The translations under genes were made by a program, and so were the position numbers. Below the pieces are notes generated by a model. The model was not told the DNA's origin. It worked only from the letters and a program-made list of their open reading frames with translations, and did not search any database. Below, one piece after another: positions 9,591 through 20,599 of a stretch of 64,000 nucleotides of DNA; the stretch's first letter is position 1; every line of letters begins with the position of its first letter. The stretch lies in assembly GCA_015501585.1 (NCBI GenBank), contig JADNRY010000164.1, positions 80,300-144,299 of the forward strand. The letters are read 5' to 3'. The stretch is from Rhodocollybia butyracea (lineage: Eukaryota > Basidiomycota > Agaricomycetes > Agaricales > Omphalotaceae).

Positions 9591-9850
9591 AAAAGAAATG
9601 AGCCGACTCTTTGGATGCTTGTGTTACATGTTCTGACAACAGCCACATCCGCCCTCAGACGGGGGGACATGTTTATCAATCTAGTAAGCTATATCTCATT
9701 TCTTTATATAACGCCTGATTCTGACTGAGGTCCCAGTTGAAACACTTCATCTAACACGACCAAGTTAAGAATCAAGACGACACCCTCTTCGCCCGCGTTT
9801 GCACTGAAGACTAACTCCTGATGTTACGGAAGATCAACCACATAATCATG
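9591..9850 (+). repeat. Diverged direct duplication, right copy
   Basis: Partner of 9177-9450. The best shared stretch is GTCCCAGTTGAAACACTTCA at about 9731-9750. Divergence and indels are high. Confidence 0.4.
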
Positions 9851-12599
9851 GCTGGCCGCGGGAGTTTTCCATCGTCACAGCATTCACTGAGATCGTACCC
9901 TAGATCGTACCCTCGAGTCTAACTCACCTAAGGTTTCTGATTTTCTGAAGTTGGTATACTCTATAGCTTCAGAACAGAAACGGAAGAGAAGAAAAGCCGC
10001 TGTGATGTCTTTACTTGGCCACGCCACTACCCAAGTTATTAAATACTACAACGATTTAGTCACCTCGAACTGTTTTGAAGCTGTTCTTTGTCGTTGACAG
10101 CAAGGACCCACGCACCAAAAGTATGGCGAGCTCGATTTGAAACTGCTCTCTCCAATATCGTGCTACCGTCCAGGCAATTCTATTAGTGTAGTCGTTCAGT
10201 ACCTAGTTAGGTTCTTCGCTTACCCGAATAGAACAGCTTTGGCACCTCAGCAAACCGGATTCCGAGTCACGACGCTAACCTCGTCTTTTCTTCGTATTCA
10301 TACATTTCCACAGTGTAACGTCACGAAGTTCGATCACATCGGATCTCTTCAAGCCTTTAGATATTGGTCAGTCGTTCTTCTCCCGTAGTGTTTCTCGCTC
10401 TCTTGCTGACGTTGTCTCAGATCCGTCTCTGCCATTCACAAGATCTCAAAATCTAGAAACTAAGAATAAATTTTTGAAGTGGTTGCTGAGGTCTTTCGTT
10501 GGTATTTCAATTGTTTTTTAAGGTACAGATTATAGCATTGTAGAGAGGCTAAATCTTCGCTTGTTGCCAAATGTGTACAGTACTCGCTCTTCATACAAAT
10601 TCAATTAAATTGTAGCCTAGCTAGCTGTCTTTAGTGAAGAGAATACTCGTTCACATATAAAATTAAATTGAATGGCTGGTATTCACATCATGTGATCGCA
10701 GGCTCATTCCCTCATCAAGCTTCATTCTGTCTTATTGTTTCTGATTCTTTTTTTTCGTGTACTCATCAGCACTCAAAAATCAGAAAACTAGATGATCAAG
10801 CCACTCAACCCCTCGACCCTCTCTCGCTTGCGACATCCCGTTCCTCAGGCATCGCATTTAAATTTTCAAAACACCGGAATAAATACTCGGCAGGGCAGCC
10901 TGGAATGACCACTTTGGACACTCGATTATTCTAAAGATGTCCACGTACCTACATCTTACATCTTAAACAAAGATACTTATGGGGGTCCCATTGCTCCTTA
11001 GTACCGTCAAACATGTCTTCTTCAAGTTCGAGGAAGATTGGAAAAACCTCAGGCTGAATGTAGAGAATCAAAAGATACTAGTTCTCGAAACTCAAGCTTA
11101 ATGGCCTCGTAGCTGACGGAGGGTAGAGTTTAGATGCTCCCAAGCCTTAACTCAACAATGCATAAAGCTTACCAAGTTAAAACGCATCATCCATGACCTG
11201 GCGACCGGTAGCGCTCATGCACTGTTCAAGAAATATATCTTTTCACTAACCCATCCGTCATGGTCGAGTTTGCTTCCTGGTACATACTCTCTGAACGCCC
11301 CAAGGCCTACCTCGATTGTGCTTGTCTTTCACGAAACGGCCCTGTCAAATATTGCGAGAATGCTTTTGGGAAGGGGAAAGCGGTGTGTTCGCCCCTGCTT
11401 TTGTATTCCTTCTAACTACTAATAGCCTAGGTCATGAGCCACCGGTCGAGGCCTCTAGTCTTGTTTCTACCGAGGGGCCGAGAAGGAGACTTTTCTAATC
11501 ACCTGAGAGGGTATGCTATCCGTTTCGGCTAATCACCATACGACGAGCTTGTCGTAAATTCCATACCTCCAACAAGATAGCAAGACTTCGCCCCTTCTCA
11601 CGTCTTACTGCTGAAGATTACCGACATCTTCTTCAACAATTGTCAAGCAGGCCCGAGTACAAAAAGTACTGTGGTCTTGGATACAATCCAAATCTTCTCC
11701 TTCCGCTGGCTGTTCCGACCCAATCCTTTAATTTTTTCGACCTGCTGCTTTGGAAATTTGGAAACTCAGTAGAGCCGACTCTCAGCGGATTGCCTTTACA
11801 TTTCACTCGATTTTTCTCAATACTAACGTTGTCCATAGTTCAACGTGACTCGTGAACCTTATTAAGTCCTTCCGGTTTATCAATTATGGTTAGCTAGTTC
11901 TACTGCCATGGTTGTCTCTCTCCTTGGATGCTGGGTCTTTTTTGTTGCTCGTAGTCCATCGCACCCGAATCTGTACCAAAAATTCATACCACGTTCAAAA
12001 GTACTATTTCGCTCGTACACACTTGCGACTAGAACATACACAAAGATAACCTCTCGACGGACCAGTACCTACTTCGTCGACTATCACAACCGAACTTTGA
12101 GCTTCACGGACAACACAAGATATTTAGAAGGAGCAGATGAATCCATCTCCTACAGCGGCTTGCTAGTGTTAACAGTCCCGTAAAGAATGCCACCCATGCT
12201 AACATGCTCAGTTATCTTCTACCTATTTTATTTCCAGTCTCTCGTGCTTTACCATGGCCACTGCATTTTCCGCTTTTAATAATGCACAATCTGGTTTCTC
12301 ATTCAGTGCCGTATGTCAATGTTCAACATTCGAAGTTCATAACTCTGTAAACCCATGTCTGTATATTCTTGAAAAGGTCTCGTTCTTCAAGGGTAAGAAC
12401 AAATTACAACACCTAATATCCTTCCTCGCCTCCCCCACCACTCTTCCCACTCCTCTCCGAGTCCCCCTCGATCTTGATATTGCTTCTTGCCGGTTTCTTC
12501 TCTCTCGGTTATGCTTGATGAAACTTGAATTAAGTGTGGAATAACTGATTAATTGTGATTATAGTGAGTAGTATACTAGTGACTGATTAACATCACAAC

Positions 12600-14520
12600 T
12601 CAATTCCCCCTTACAATCGCCACTAAAAGTTTCTTGTAATCGCCACTAGTTTCCCCAGCAACCCTTCCCTCAAGAGATTTCTTGTACTTCTTGTGGAAAG
12701 CTGTTTTGATCGCCTCGAAGCGAGATTTGTCCCAGTGGTAACGAACGATCCTGTAAAAGGACAGAGAGTCAGATGAAGTAAGCAACCATATGACCAACTA
12801 ACCTCCTCACGAGCTGCTTGTCCTTAGTTCCTAGGCCCTTCATTGATCTTTCAAGCATCTTAGCGTCGCGCCACACGCCTGGCCCCTCAATAGCGTGTTT
12901 CATTTTGGCTCCATTAACGATGAACAACAGAGCTTGTCGCATGTGGCCGGAGCTAAGCTCCGTTAATAAAATCGATGAGTATTAGGATCGAGAGACTCAC
13001 AATTCAGACTTGATGACTTTGGTCAAAGATTTATATCTCCTTCCGTACGCATCAGATCTATATGCATAACGTTAGTAAACTCAGAAACAAAAACCGAGGG
13101 GATAGACTTGCAATACGCCTAGGTAAGTTCTGGATCTGTTTATGATAATGTCGCAAAAGGCGATCTAGGGATTACAAACGGTAAGTACTAATCTATCCAG
13201 ATGGAGAAAGCTACAACTGACCTCGTCCGTCCCGATTTTTCCTTGGCCTGCTTTGTACAGTGCTTTCACATCATTCTCTACCTGATGAGGATCCACAGGT
13301 GCGTTTTCAGGTGGTGGATTTGCCGATAGTATCATAGTGAACACTGGCAAATTTTCGATCAGATCAATCCGTTATCACGATAACAATGAAATTTGTACTA
13401 ACTCCGTTCAGTCTTTGCACTAAGATCATCTCGTATATCAGCTTGGAGGTCCCGTCCATAGCGCATTCGGTAGGCTATGAAAAGTTGTTGTCGGTCCGCG
13501 GGAGTGCGGTCCACGATAACCTCGGTCAGAAGTAATTCGTCGGTCCTAATCAAATTTAGTTGGGCCCATCAAGAATAAAACAAAAGCTCACCCTGCGCCT
13601 TTGATCGCACTTCGAACAAGCTCGACGTCATACCAAAGTGGGCCTAGGACAAGAGCATGGAGAGTTTCTCTGAAAATAGGTATTTTTATATGTCCCGGCC
13701 GTACCCTGACTAGGCTAACATAGGAGCTTACCCGAAATAGCCGCTACACTCACTCCTCAAAACATCTTCAAGTGTTTTTCCGGTCCTTGCTTTGAAGGCT
13801 GCAGATAACGCAGCCATAGGAAGTGAGCCAAGGTGACCGAGGACCGCTGTCACTTTGGCACAGTTAGTTACAATTGTCAGGAAGCAGTAGAGAATCCGTC
13901 GGAGAAACATACGCGCGGCTTCGTCCGTTCCGATTCCCTTCGTAGCTTTGCGAATCTTGTCGATATCGAGGGTAGGGTCATATCCCGGAGCGATGTCTCC
14001 CTGTGGAGGAATACCATATCCCGTCGGAGCTGGAACAGGAGTATTTAGATAGTATACGGTTGCAGTTTGTTGCTGATAAGGCATATATTGGTTTGTGGTA
14101 GACGGAGGGTTTCCTGAATATGCTGGAAAGGATGGAGGTGGGAGCATGCCTCCATACGATTGCGGAGGAAGGTATGAGGGTGCCTGCTCGAGTGAGTAGT
14201 ATAAGATGAGCGAGCCACTGTTACTTACATATCCGCTATGAATAGGGGGCTGAGGTCCCGGAGGTGGAAGATATGGATTCCCTGGCGAGGGTGCGCCAGG
14301 ATATGAGTGCAACGGAGGTGGAGGCGCGCCAGGATATGAATTCAGCGGAGGTGGGGGAGGTCCAGGAGTAGTAGACGTCTGAAAGAAATATTAATATGTT
14401 CGTAATCTATAGCCTAGGATAAGAACTAACAAATCCAGGTTGAGGCACAGGATAACCTTCATTATACCCATTAGGGGGCGGTGGAACGTATTGTGAATTG
14501 GAATGAGGATAGTAGGACAT
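12600..14520 (-). CDS. Annexin with proline-rich N-terminus
   Basis: Role: annexins bind acidic phospholipid membranes in a Ca2+-dependent way and act in membrane trafficking or repair. Seen: ATG 14520 (MSYYPHSNSQYVPPPPNGYN), a Pro/Gly/Tyr-rich tail of about 150 residues with repeated SYPGAPPPPL-type units, then four annexin repeats. Repeat 1: KATKGIGTDEAA...KVTAVLGHLGSLPM...SECSGYFG. Repeat 2: SAIKGAG|TDELLLTEVIVDRTP. Repeat 3: YKAGQGKIGTDE...RSDAYGRRYKSLTKVIKSEF. Repeat 4: SMKGLGTKDKQLVRRIVRYH, ending SGDYKKLLVAIVRGN and TGA at 12600. Type II Ca2+ sites (KG-GTDE) are kept in repeats 1-3, while the repeat 4 loop reads GLGTKD. At least ten exons: 14431-14520, 14229-14378, about 13911-14183, then short ones. 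Length is typical for a fungal annexin. Confidence 0.95.
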
Positions 14521-14744
14521 GATGGTAGAGAATCAAGTTTGATCAAGGCTTTAATCCTCTCAGAAAGGTGTGAAGAGCGGTGAAGTGGCGGTACAAGTCT
14601 CGGGGCTACGTCACATGCATAGCCTTCAGGCCGAACTCCAATTTCTCCAAGTGTCTCTGGTTCGACCGGGTTGTAACAGCTGCTTTGGGTATTTTCATAG
14701 CAAATATAATACATATTACACATCGTAAATAAACGTAGTATGAT

Positions 14745-17083
14745 TTAGTTCGATCCAGCTGTGCTGCTCCTGGCATCTTCAACCGATATTGACTGCATTC
14801 TTCTTCGCTCACTTGGCGAGTAGTCGAACAACACACTAACTTGCTCAATCGTACGCCCTCTGTGATATCCGTTAATTGGTCTCTCTGGAAACACTGGAAG
14901 AATCGCATTACCTTGTCTCGATAAATAATAACCACATCGCAACCAACAGTGCTGAAAGCATACAAACAAAAACGATGAGGTACTTCCACTGTAATAGCCT
15001 CGGTATTTAGAAGAAATCATAGTACCAGTGAGAAAAACACATACCCCGATGCTCTGGAAAGCAACCGGATGAAGCCACAAGTTGAATGCTAATATCGACG
15101 TCTCAAGGAAGGTGAAATATGAAAGCGCTCTGGCTCGAATAGAGTATGGCAATATCTCCGCTGGATAATTGTGCGTCAAAGGCGACCAACCTATTCCGTT
15201 AAAAACACGCAAAATGAATAGCACGACCACAAAGGCATAAGCAGCTGCGAGGGATGAATTATGGGAAAAAACCGCCTAAAAACACGAAAACTATCAAGTT
15301 CTGGAGGAGACTGGGTAGTATATGGAGCACTGACCGAGAGCCCTGCCATCGCTGCAAAGCCAACAAGTAACCCAGCCGTAGAAATAATCCAAAGGGGTCT
15401 TCGGCCAATAGAATTGACACAAAGAGCACCGGCGATTGCAGAAATGAAGTCGCATGTAGTCAGACATCCGTTGATGACGACTATGTAGGATTAGTTAGGT
15501 TGAGAAATTCTCACTCAAAAAGAATTTAAAGTACAGTACCTATTTTAATCGGATCTTTGAATCCCACGAGTTCGAGGACGGGGGTGATATAAGTCGCGAT
15601 AGCTGAAGCTAAAACCCACGAGCAATATCAGTCACAAGGAGATTCGAGGCAGATAATGATTTACTCACTTCCTTTCAACTGCGATCCTGCTGCAATAATG
15701 GTGACAACGAGCATTCGCCTTCTAAGGCCCTTTGTCCTCCACAAATCTTTCCATCCCTCCCACATACCCATTCCACTAGATTCTGCACGTTCTTTTACCA
15801 GGCAGTCCTGAATTTCGCCCAACTCACCCAGCACCAACGGATCATTCAAATCTCCGTTAGCGTGTGCTTGAGCTAGTACAGAATGCGCTTCAGAGATATA
15901 CCCCCGTGCGACCAGCCACCGCGGTGATTCCGGAACCGCCAAAAAAGAAAAACGGGACCCTTTGTACAAGGATGCCCCAGGAAGCAGCGAGGAAGAAGTA
16001 AAGCATAACAAAATTATGGGTCCGAGTCCCTGTAATAGAATAGGAAGTCGCCACGCCCACTGCTCCCCCGCGTATGGCGAATTCTTTGAGATATTCGAAT
16101 CAGACCAATGCAGAGTGCCAAAGGCAACCCAAGAAACGACCAGAACACCACCAAAATACATCGAGCTATTGATGGTGGCGCATATTCTAGAAGGTACCAA
16201 GTCAATTTTGGGTTCCGGGGAATACGGCGCTTGCTTACCCGCGAAGTCGGGGATGTGCGATCTCGTTGACGAGACAGACACACGCTACGGACATAAAAGG
16301 GAGTGCAAGGCCGACAATAACGCGACTAGCGATGAGCATCGCTGTGGTCCGCGAAAGCGTGCCGAGGATGGTTCCTGATAGCTAGGGGAAAAAAGGTTGT
16401 ATGAATCCGGTGCAATGGGCTACCTATGTAATGGATGTAGATGGACTCACAACTATCAGGCTTCCAATGGAAATTGTCCGCTTCCTGCCAAGATAATCGT
16501 TCGACCATGGGATAGCTGGGGCCAGGCTGGGAAACGGATTATTCAGATACATATTCAATTTCTTTGACTCTCAAAAAAAAACTGACACCACTGTCGGCAA
16601 TGACTGACTAGCGTATATCAGGCCCAACCGCCCGCCTGATGGATTATTGAAGTATGCATTGAACTGGGGAAGGGGCTGGAGACAATTGAGCAAGGAAGTA
16701 CTATATCCCCAGGTAAAGCTAATCGATACCAAAGCGGGATTTAAACGTCAGGACGAATCCGCATTTGGTGAAATGGGACTTACAATCCAAAATACAATAC
16801 GGAAATCCAAAATACGTTCATTCGAAGCCCTGGGTCTCGCCACCATTGCGGGTGGGCGTTGTTCTCCCATGATTTGGATCCTACTCTTGTAGTAGTATTA
16901 CTCTGGCGGGAAGAATTTTTTTCCGAGTCGGAGCCTGTGTTAACGATGAGCTAGGACGCGACTTGGAGCAAGGAAAGACTTTCCTGAATCATGGCGTTTG
17001 AGCTCGATAATGGAGGCTTGCTTTGTTAATATAGGAGGGATATGAATATTCTCGTCTTCGAACTGCTGTTTATCGATATCCAT
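14745..17083 (-). CDS. MFS sugar transporter (SP family, lactose/hexose permease-like)
   Basis: Role: a plasma-membrane proton-sugar symporter or facilitator; the substrate is not readable from sequence. Seen: ATG 17083 (MDIDKQQFEDENIHIPPIL). An intron brings in SWENNAHPQWWRDPG and the first membrane span, then FTWGYSTSLLN. Diagnostic family motifs follow: VPESPRWLVARG at the end of span 6, a long cytoplasmic loop (HANGDLNDPLVLGELGEIQD), YPAEILPYSIRARAL, a final span (FVCMLSALLVAMWLLFIETR) and, after an intron, GRTIEQVSVLFDYSPSERRR. Stop at 14745. About nine exons; phases agree at the junctions checked (first intron C|GTTAAC...GAGTAG|GA; last AG|GTAATG...CACAG|A). Four linked minus-strand genes lie here (annexin, this one, Mpdu1-like, glyoxal oxidase), separately spaced and not an operon. 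Confidence 0.93.
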
Positions 17084-17808
17084 GGCAAACTACGGAAAAT
17101 CAGGTAGAAGGGAGGTACTGTACCTCTTCGAACTATACCGCGTTATATAGGCTGCATAATACCTAAAATGACGTGAAATGTTTTCAAGGTCCGTCTAGTC
17201 TCTCTGTTATGTTATGTACAGCGCTTCGCAGCTTAAAGTCGGATGAAATTAGGCTGGTAGCATACTAACGGAGCGATCCGTGACTTGAATTATTCAGTAC
17301 AGGCGTGTAGGTAGGTATGAGCGGTAACGCGGCAGCGCTCCGCATCAAATCTCGAACGGGGCTTGAAAAATAGCCGACAAGAGAACTCAAAAGAACCTCA
17401 TTGACAAGAACTTGAAAGGAACGGATTTGCTTAAAATACAATATATACTGCCCAATACGTACAAAACCGTTAAACCCGAGTGCCCACGCTGTGGCGCCCC
17501 GGTTCGAAATTAAGGAGCTGTACTTAACTTGCGTCTTGTGGCTGGTCCAATCGATACAAATCAGGAGATTCATGCCACGTTGGCGTCGATCCGATAGAGA
17601 CCTTGTGGTGAAATGAAATGAACGGTAAAGAAGGTATGAATGGATGCTTGTTGCTGGATGAGTGTTGGTGGGTCCAGTCATATCTGACAGCGAACCCAAA
17701 ATAGGCTAAGAGCGCAAAAGGTACCACTGAGTGGAATAGCAAAACAAGTCAGATTATCGCAGCTAACAATATACATCACGCAATAATTTATCGATCTCTA
17801 ATCGCTCT
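17084..17808. other. Intergenic; probable promoter of the sugar transporter
   Basis: A minus-strand ATG at 17742 opens a frame with a hydrophobic start (MLFHSVVPFALLAYFGF). It sits directly between the 3' end of the Mpdu1-like gene and the transporter start and has no family match, so it is not called a gene. Confidence 0.4.
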
Positions 17809-18911
17809 CTAATCAACCTTTCTCTCCCATTTCCTGCTCGAGCCTTCGGAATGGTCGACACGGCGGTTCGGTGTCGACTTGCGATTGCGTTTGTTATCCG
17901 ATCCAGCAGTCGTAGCGCCATTCGTAGCGCCATTCGTAGCGCCATTGGTCAAAAAGTAGTCTTGGGAGAGAGTCTCGTCTATCACCTGTAATTCAGGGGT
18001 GTAGACCTTTGGCTTCTCCGCCTGAGCCTTTTTCTGGGCCGCTGGAGGTGCGTTACCCCAGTACATGGCCATCTGGATCCCAAGGACAATATTAAGAAGG
18101 AGCGCCAAAACGAAGCCAGCCTGTACGACTGGATCGCCAACTTCGGTGGAGGTGGTGAAGAGCCTAGCGACACAGCCCACAATCTGTGAGAGTACGGCAA
18201 ACGTGGAAAGCTGGCCTGTCGATTTGGCTTTATAGTTCGCGGTGATTTGAGGCACCTTGGAAAACAACGAGAGCGGAAGCGTGGCAAGTTGTAAATATGC
18301 CAGATTCTCGAGAGACATAGAGTTCAAGGCGGATATGCTAGCGATATAGAATCCAATCAACAAACCGGTATCTCCGGTTTTACGCGACTCGTTGGGTGAA
18401 AAACCATACAAAATGGTCAAGAAGGATACGATGATGTTCTGGATGCTGAGGAAAAAGTTTTCACCGTATGTCGAATATGGAAAGGCGCTTCGATGGGAGT
18501 AGAAAAGAGTGACGAGGTACGAGAGCGTCTCCAAGATGTAGGAAGTAAGTGAAAGCCCAATGGAATCTTGTGTGCGAATAACTGTACAGACCGTTGAAGC
18601 CAAAGCAAAAAAAGTAGATCGCACAAAAAGACTCACTGAGGATTATCTGAGGAACTTTTACTATTGATCCTCCGACGACAATTGCGAGGCCGAGACCTTT
18701 GCTCAGAGCAAGTTTGACACATTCCGCATCGGAAAAGTCGAGCTTTTCAACAAGGCGCTCATAACATTTCTACAAAGAAATTTAGTAAGAATGAAGCCAA
18801 GAAACGCCGCTACGTTTCACTTGCCTCGTCAATGAGAGATATTCCCAGTTCTCGAATAGGAGCGGGTAGATTTTGAGTCAACGGAGTTAGCCGTTCAATT
18901 ATTGCCTCCAT
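17809..18911 (-). CDS. Mannose-P-dolichol utilization defect 1-like protein (PQ-loop)
   Basis: Role: relatives of mammalian MPDU1 are ER membrane proteins needed for use of dolichol-linked mannose and glucose in N-glycan and GPI synthesis. Seen: ATG 18911 (MEAIIERLTPLTQNLPAPIR), then CYERLVEKLDFSDAECVKLA, SKGLGLAIVVGGSIVKVPQI (first PQ motif), DSIGLSLTSYILETLSYLV, a second PQ motif (LPLSLFSKVPQITANYKAKS), TGQLSTFAVLSQIVGCVARL and a last span (LALLLNIVLGIQMAMYWGN). The basic tail ends SSRKWERKVD at 17809. Intron 1 uses a GC donor (GAG|GCAAGT); the GT two bases on would give an immediate stop. Intron 2 (A|GTGAGT...TACAG|TT) yields IILIIRTQDS. The tail has a TNGA repeat from three 12-bp units. 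The long basic tail is unusual for the family. Confidence 0.92.
17907..17945 (-). repeat. Three 12-bp tandem units inside the Mpdu1-like coding sequence
   Basis: On the plus strand GTAGCGCCATTC occurs twice and then as GTAGCGCCATTG. It encodes the NGAT-NGAT-NGAT stretch in the C-terminal tail. In-frame, so length changes here would not break the gene. Confidence 0.85.
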
Positions 18912-20599
18912 AATAATACGCTTCAAGTCGGAGAACCAGCTACCTGGAATGAGGGAAGAAGAAAGTTGAAACGCGTCAACAGTGCTGATTTGGGTTTTCT
19001 TTGATTTACTTACCTGGGTTAGCCGTCGCGGACCGGGATTTATCTAATCTAAGCCCCAAGTTAGGGTTCTAATCAATTCATCTCGGCGTCGCAAACAAGT
19101 CGCAAAGCAGTGCGCTTTTGAATGAAAGCTTTTACCTGGGCCTCGGGGACAAGGGTTGAAACGTTGAAAGATTCTCTGTAACACCGCGACCCTCCTAAAC
19201 TCGCTACGCCCACTCTTCCTCGACTTAAACACTCCGCGAACAACAACGATGGAATGAACCGTGACGGCGTGTAACTCTGAAATTGCGCAAGCTGTCGATC
19301 GCTCAACGTTCAAAATGTACACAAAGTTGGCACAGAAATTGCTCAAGCCGTCGATCGATGCATCAGTGCTCAATTTTACTCCGTAACATGCATATGTACT
19401 ACAACACGTCTAGCGCTTGACATGGACACAAGGGAGCCTTGAATCAGCCAGTTTGCACACCAAAGGCGAAACGCTACACTGAACCCGCTCAGTAAGCCAC
19501 CCTCAACATGTGCCGCCCGGAAGTTGTCATTCGCGGGCTTCAAAATACATCAGGCGTTTCTTTGACAGTTCGAAAAGCCCCCCCATACGCCTCCAGCAAG
19601 CTGTATGTCCTTTCCCAGGATAGTATGGTTCCTTTTCGCCACAGGATGTTTCTGCAGGGATCTCTATGAGTCGAAAAATCCCTCTCGTAAGCCCACGAGG
19701 TACTCAACATAGGGTGATGCACGTTTTGACGTACTTTGGAGAGCCGCGAAGCTGGGTTGGACGTTCATACTTTCAGTGGGGCACGATGTCAGCCCTCCGC
19801 TCTTCTGAAACTCCACATCGATATCGATGCTGAGATTCAAAGTAGATGGACCCACCCCGTTGGCAAATTATCATATACTAACCGTTGTACCCTCCTAGGC
19901 GGCCTGTACTTCCATGTTCACATCATTCACGGAGCGAAGCTGGTAAAGTCCCGACGGTAATTACGGCGTCGATCTTGAAGATTTACAAGGAACAACAAGC
20001 TGAAGCTTCAAGGGCCCGTGAATTTCTTGGTACAGTTTCGAACAGATGGGGTAATAACGGCGTTGCTGGCGCGTTCTTTGATCGTGTCACTATACACCGA
20101 CAAACTGACCACTGAGAACATCCTCAAAACTTGACATCGTCAAGGCTAGTCTATAGCTTTATGAATGTGGCCAATGTTCGTGCCTAAGCGGTAAGTACGG
20201 GGTCAGCGCCGTGCTCAAGGTTTTAGTTTTCCCTCAAAGCCCAGGCACCGGCTAAGAGGTTATGGGAGCCTTGAGAACACGGACCTACGAAGGCACACCA
20301 CTCTCAAGCGACGTCTTAGGAGTTTAAGGGCATCTTTGAAGAGATCCTTGTCCGTTTAGCATAGGCTCTCCTACCGTAATGTAGAATTGCGGCTGAGCCT
20401 TTGCATTGGGTGCTATCACGGGTACTAGCAGAAGAACTTTGTACGACTTTCATCTTATCTCGCACTGTTAATTAGGACCTGTTACGTTTGAAGACCAAAT
20501 AATTTTTATACAGTAGTTTTTTTTACTTGGTATCAATCAGAGTTAGCGAGTTTCTTGTGTCAATTTGTCGAAACACTTCAGCAATAGTCGACTCCTCGA
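18912..20599. other. Intergenic, no gene recognised
   Basis: Holds the promoter of the Mpdu1-like gene and the 3' flank of the glyoxal oxidase. Short frames lack motifs. One inverted repeat stands out: CCGTGCTCAAGG at 20209-20220 against CCTTGAGAACACGG at 20269-20283, about 48 nt apart, which would fold as an imperfect hairpin. Confidence 0.4.

Larger units (their letters stand above)
8201..12599. other. 4.4-kb stretch with no convincing gene
   Basis: Both strands carry only short frames. One protein-like start, MVEFASWYILSERPKAYLD at 11269, is followed by KYCENAFGKGK and a possible intron (GTGTGT...CTAATAG). A later frame near 11570-11850 reads RLTAEDYRHLLQQLSSRPEY. The two could not be joined in phase, so no gene is called. 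Two diverged copies of a block lie at 9177-9450 and 9591-9850. The rest shows nothing recognisable. Confidence 0.35.

Noticed and set aside
17495..17520. tRNA T-arm-like string GGTTCGAAAT, and similar strings near 27485 and 52232
   Set aside because: No 5-bp complementary stem, D-arm or acceptor stem could be paired around any of them.
17265..17742. Two minus-strand frames between the sugar transporter and the Mpdu1-like gene, one with a hydrophobic start
   Set aside because: Lies in the expected promoter of the transporter, has no family match and no splice support.
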